DNA of 7,856 bases from contig JAJXZN010000114.1 in assembly GCA_021780015.1 (NCBI GenBank), forward strand, positions 1-7,856, written 5' to 3'. Below the pieces are notes generated by a model. It was not told the origin of the DNA, did not search any database, and saw nothing but the letters and a program-made list of their open reading frames with translations. The stretch comes from Pseudomonadota bacterium (lineage in GTDB: Bacteria > Pseudomonadota > Alphaproteobacteria > Rhizobiales > Beijerinckiaceae). Numbering within the stretch: position 1 is the stretch's first letter; each line of letters begins with the position of its first letter. Both the position numbers and the translations under genes were made by a program. This document shows positions 6,711 to 7,856 of the stretch, piece after piece.

Positions 6711-7499
6711 TCATTCGTTCTTGCCGAAGGTCTCGTCGAAAGAATAGCCGGCGCCGCGGATCGTGCGGATCGGGTCGCGCTCGCCGGCAAGCGACAAGGC
6801 CTTGCGCAGGCGGCCGACATGAACATCGACGGTGCGCTCGTCGATCTCGGCGGAGAAGCCCCAGATCGAGTCGAGCAATTGCGACCGCGAGAAGACGCGG
6901 CCAGGCTTGCCCATCAGATATTCGAGCAGGCGAAATTCGGTCGGCCCGAGGTGAACGTTGCGATCGCCGCGGCTCACCCGCCAATTTTCCCGGTCAAGCG
7001 CCAGATCGCCGGCGACGAGCAGCGCCGCAACCCGATCCGGCCGCGCCCGCCGCAACAGAGCGCGCACGCGCGCCATCAATTCCGGCACGGAGAACGGCTT
7101 AACGATATAATCGTCCGCCCCGATCGAGAGGCCGCGCACCCGCTCGCTCTCGTCGCCGCGCGCCGTCAGCATGATGACCGGCAGGCTGCGCGTCGCGTCG
7201 CGCGCCCGCATACGGCGGCAGATTTCAAGGCCGGAGACGCCGGGTAGCATCCAATCGAGAATGACAAGATCGGGCGGCGATTCGACGAGCCGCAATTCCG
7301 CCTCGTCGCCGCGCTCGACACGCTCGACGACAAAGCCTTCGGCTTCGAGATTATAGCTGAGCAGCAGGCTCAGCGCCGCCTCGTCCTCGACGACGAGAAT
7401 GCGCGGCGGCGCCACCGCCGCGGAATTCGGCCGCGGCGGCGCATTGCGGGCCTCCTGCGCGGGTCGGGAATCCGGAACAGAGATGATCTGGTTGTTCAT
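6711..7499 (-). CDS. phoB: Phosphate regulon response regulator PhoB
   Basis: PhoB is the OmpR-type response regulator that, once phosphorylated by PhoR in low phosphate, activates Pho-box promoters. The 262-aa product has a receiver domain (about 33-152) with Glu38-Asp39, the phospho-acceptor Asp82 in LDWMLPGVSG, Thr112 and Lys134 in VKPF. A winged-helix domain (about 160-256) follows, with LGPTEFRLLEYL, RVFSRSQLLD and DERTVDVHVGRLRKAL. These blocks match rhizobial PhoB closely. The ATG at 7499 lies seven bases after the phoU stop but adds about 32 Pro/Ala/Asn-rich residues before the receiver. A GTG at 7415-7413 would give 234 aa, the usual length, but lacks a Shine-Dalgarno, while the ATG has only a weak GAG. 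The start is thus uncertain. It is probably co-transcribed with phoU. Confidence 0.94.
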   Translation of the reverse strand: MNNQIISVPDSRPAQEARNAPPRPNSAAVAPPRILVVEDEAALSLLLSYNLEAEGFVVERVERGDEAELRLVESPPDLVILDWMLPGVSGLEICRRMRARDATRSLPVIMLTARGDESERVRGLSIGADDYIVKPFSVPELMARVRALLRRARPDRVAALLVAGDLALDRENWRVSRGDRNVHLGPTEFRLLEYLMGKPGRVFSRSQLLDSIWGFSAEIDERTVDVHVGRLRKALSLAGERDPIRTIRGAGYSFDETFGKNE

Positions 7500-7506
7500 C
7501 TATGGC

Positions 7507-7856
7507 TCACTTGGGAAGGGGCAAATAATCTGTTGCGGGTGAAGGGCCTTTCGGCCGGTCCATCGGCAGGGTTTCGCCCGTGACGAGATAAACCACCGTC
7601 TCCGCGATGTTGGTGGAATGGTCGCCGATCCGCTCGATGTTCTTCGAGCAGAATAAGAGGTGGGCGCAGAACGAGATATTGCGCGGGTCTTCCATCATGA
7701 AAGTCAGCAGGTCGCGGAAAACCGAATCTTCCAGCGCATCGAGCTCGACATCATGGGTCCAGACCATGCGCGCCCGCTCAACGTCGCGCAGCGCATAGGC
7801 ATCGGGCGCGACATATTCCACCGGGGTGGTGTCCAGCGCGGCGCCGGGGCGCGGAT
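7507..7856 (-). CDS. phoU: Phosphate signalling protein PhoU, C-terminal part
   Basis: PhoU links the PstSCAB phosphate transporter to the PhoR kinase and holds the Pho response off when phosphate is plentiful. Only the last 115 residues lie in the window; the frame is open through the right edge, so the start is outside it. Apparent starts within the window, such as a GTG at 7821, are internal codons. The signature HLLFCSKNIERIGDHSTNIAE, with the acidic metal-binding residues of the second PhoU repeat, is plain, followed by a short tail ending LPLPK. phoU followed seven bases later by phoB is the standard end of a pst-phoU-phoB cluster, so pst genes are expected beyond the edge. Confidence 0.95.
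   Translation of the reverse strand, partial: PRPGAALDTTPVEYVAPDAYALRDVERARMVWTHDVELDALEDSVFRDLLTFMMEDPRNISFCAHLLFCSKNIERIGDHSTNIAETVVYLVTGETLPMDRPKGPSPATDYLPLPK

Overview
The window is GC-rich chromosomal DNA from an alphaproteobacterium, most likely of the order Hyphomicrobiales (Rhizobiales). Three things point there: an intact gcrA, the alphaproteobacterial cell-cycle regulator; the tight argD-argF-hslO operon; and the phoU-phoB order at the end of a Pst/Pho cluster. The genus cannot be fixed from sequence alone. No tRNA, rRNA, CRISPR array, transposase, phage gene or plasmid function was seen. This is core housekeeping DNA, and no wholly new system was found.

Layout. Bases 1-105 are a short stretch with at most the first codons of an unidentified minus-strand gene. 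miaA (tRNA dimethylallyltransferase, minus) and serB (phosphoserine phosphatase family, plus) start back to back with 11 bp between their start codons. A small Beta-class-like glutathione S-transferase gene follows serB in the same direction and overlaps the end of hslO tail to tail by 14 bp. On the minus strand, argD, argF and hslO form an operon with overlapping stop and start codons (TGATG, then ATGA). It has a near-consensus sigma-70 promoter and a hairpin at the start of its leader. A 477-bp non-coding region separates argD from the divergent gcrA. It holds the argD promoter, an interlocked inverted repeat and five GANTC sites, the target of CcrM methylase. gcrA then converges on phoB, and phoU enters from the right edge.

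How the genes work together. argD and argF supply two steps of arginine synthesis, and the redox chaperone Hsp33 is carried on the same message. PhoU and PhoB are the signalling end of phosphate-starvation control. GcrA reads GANTC methylation to time cell-cycle transcription, so the GANTC cluster in front of its own gene suggests feedback. The points most worth a second look are the SerB homologue, whose catalytic residues are intact but whose substrate-recognition positions are changed; the organised argD/gcrA control region; the shortened, Cys-less GST; and the N-terminal extension on PhoB.
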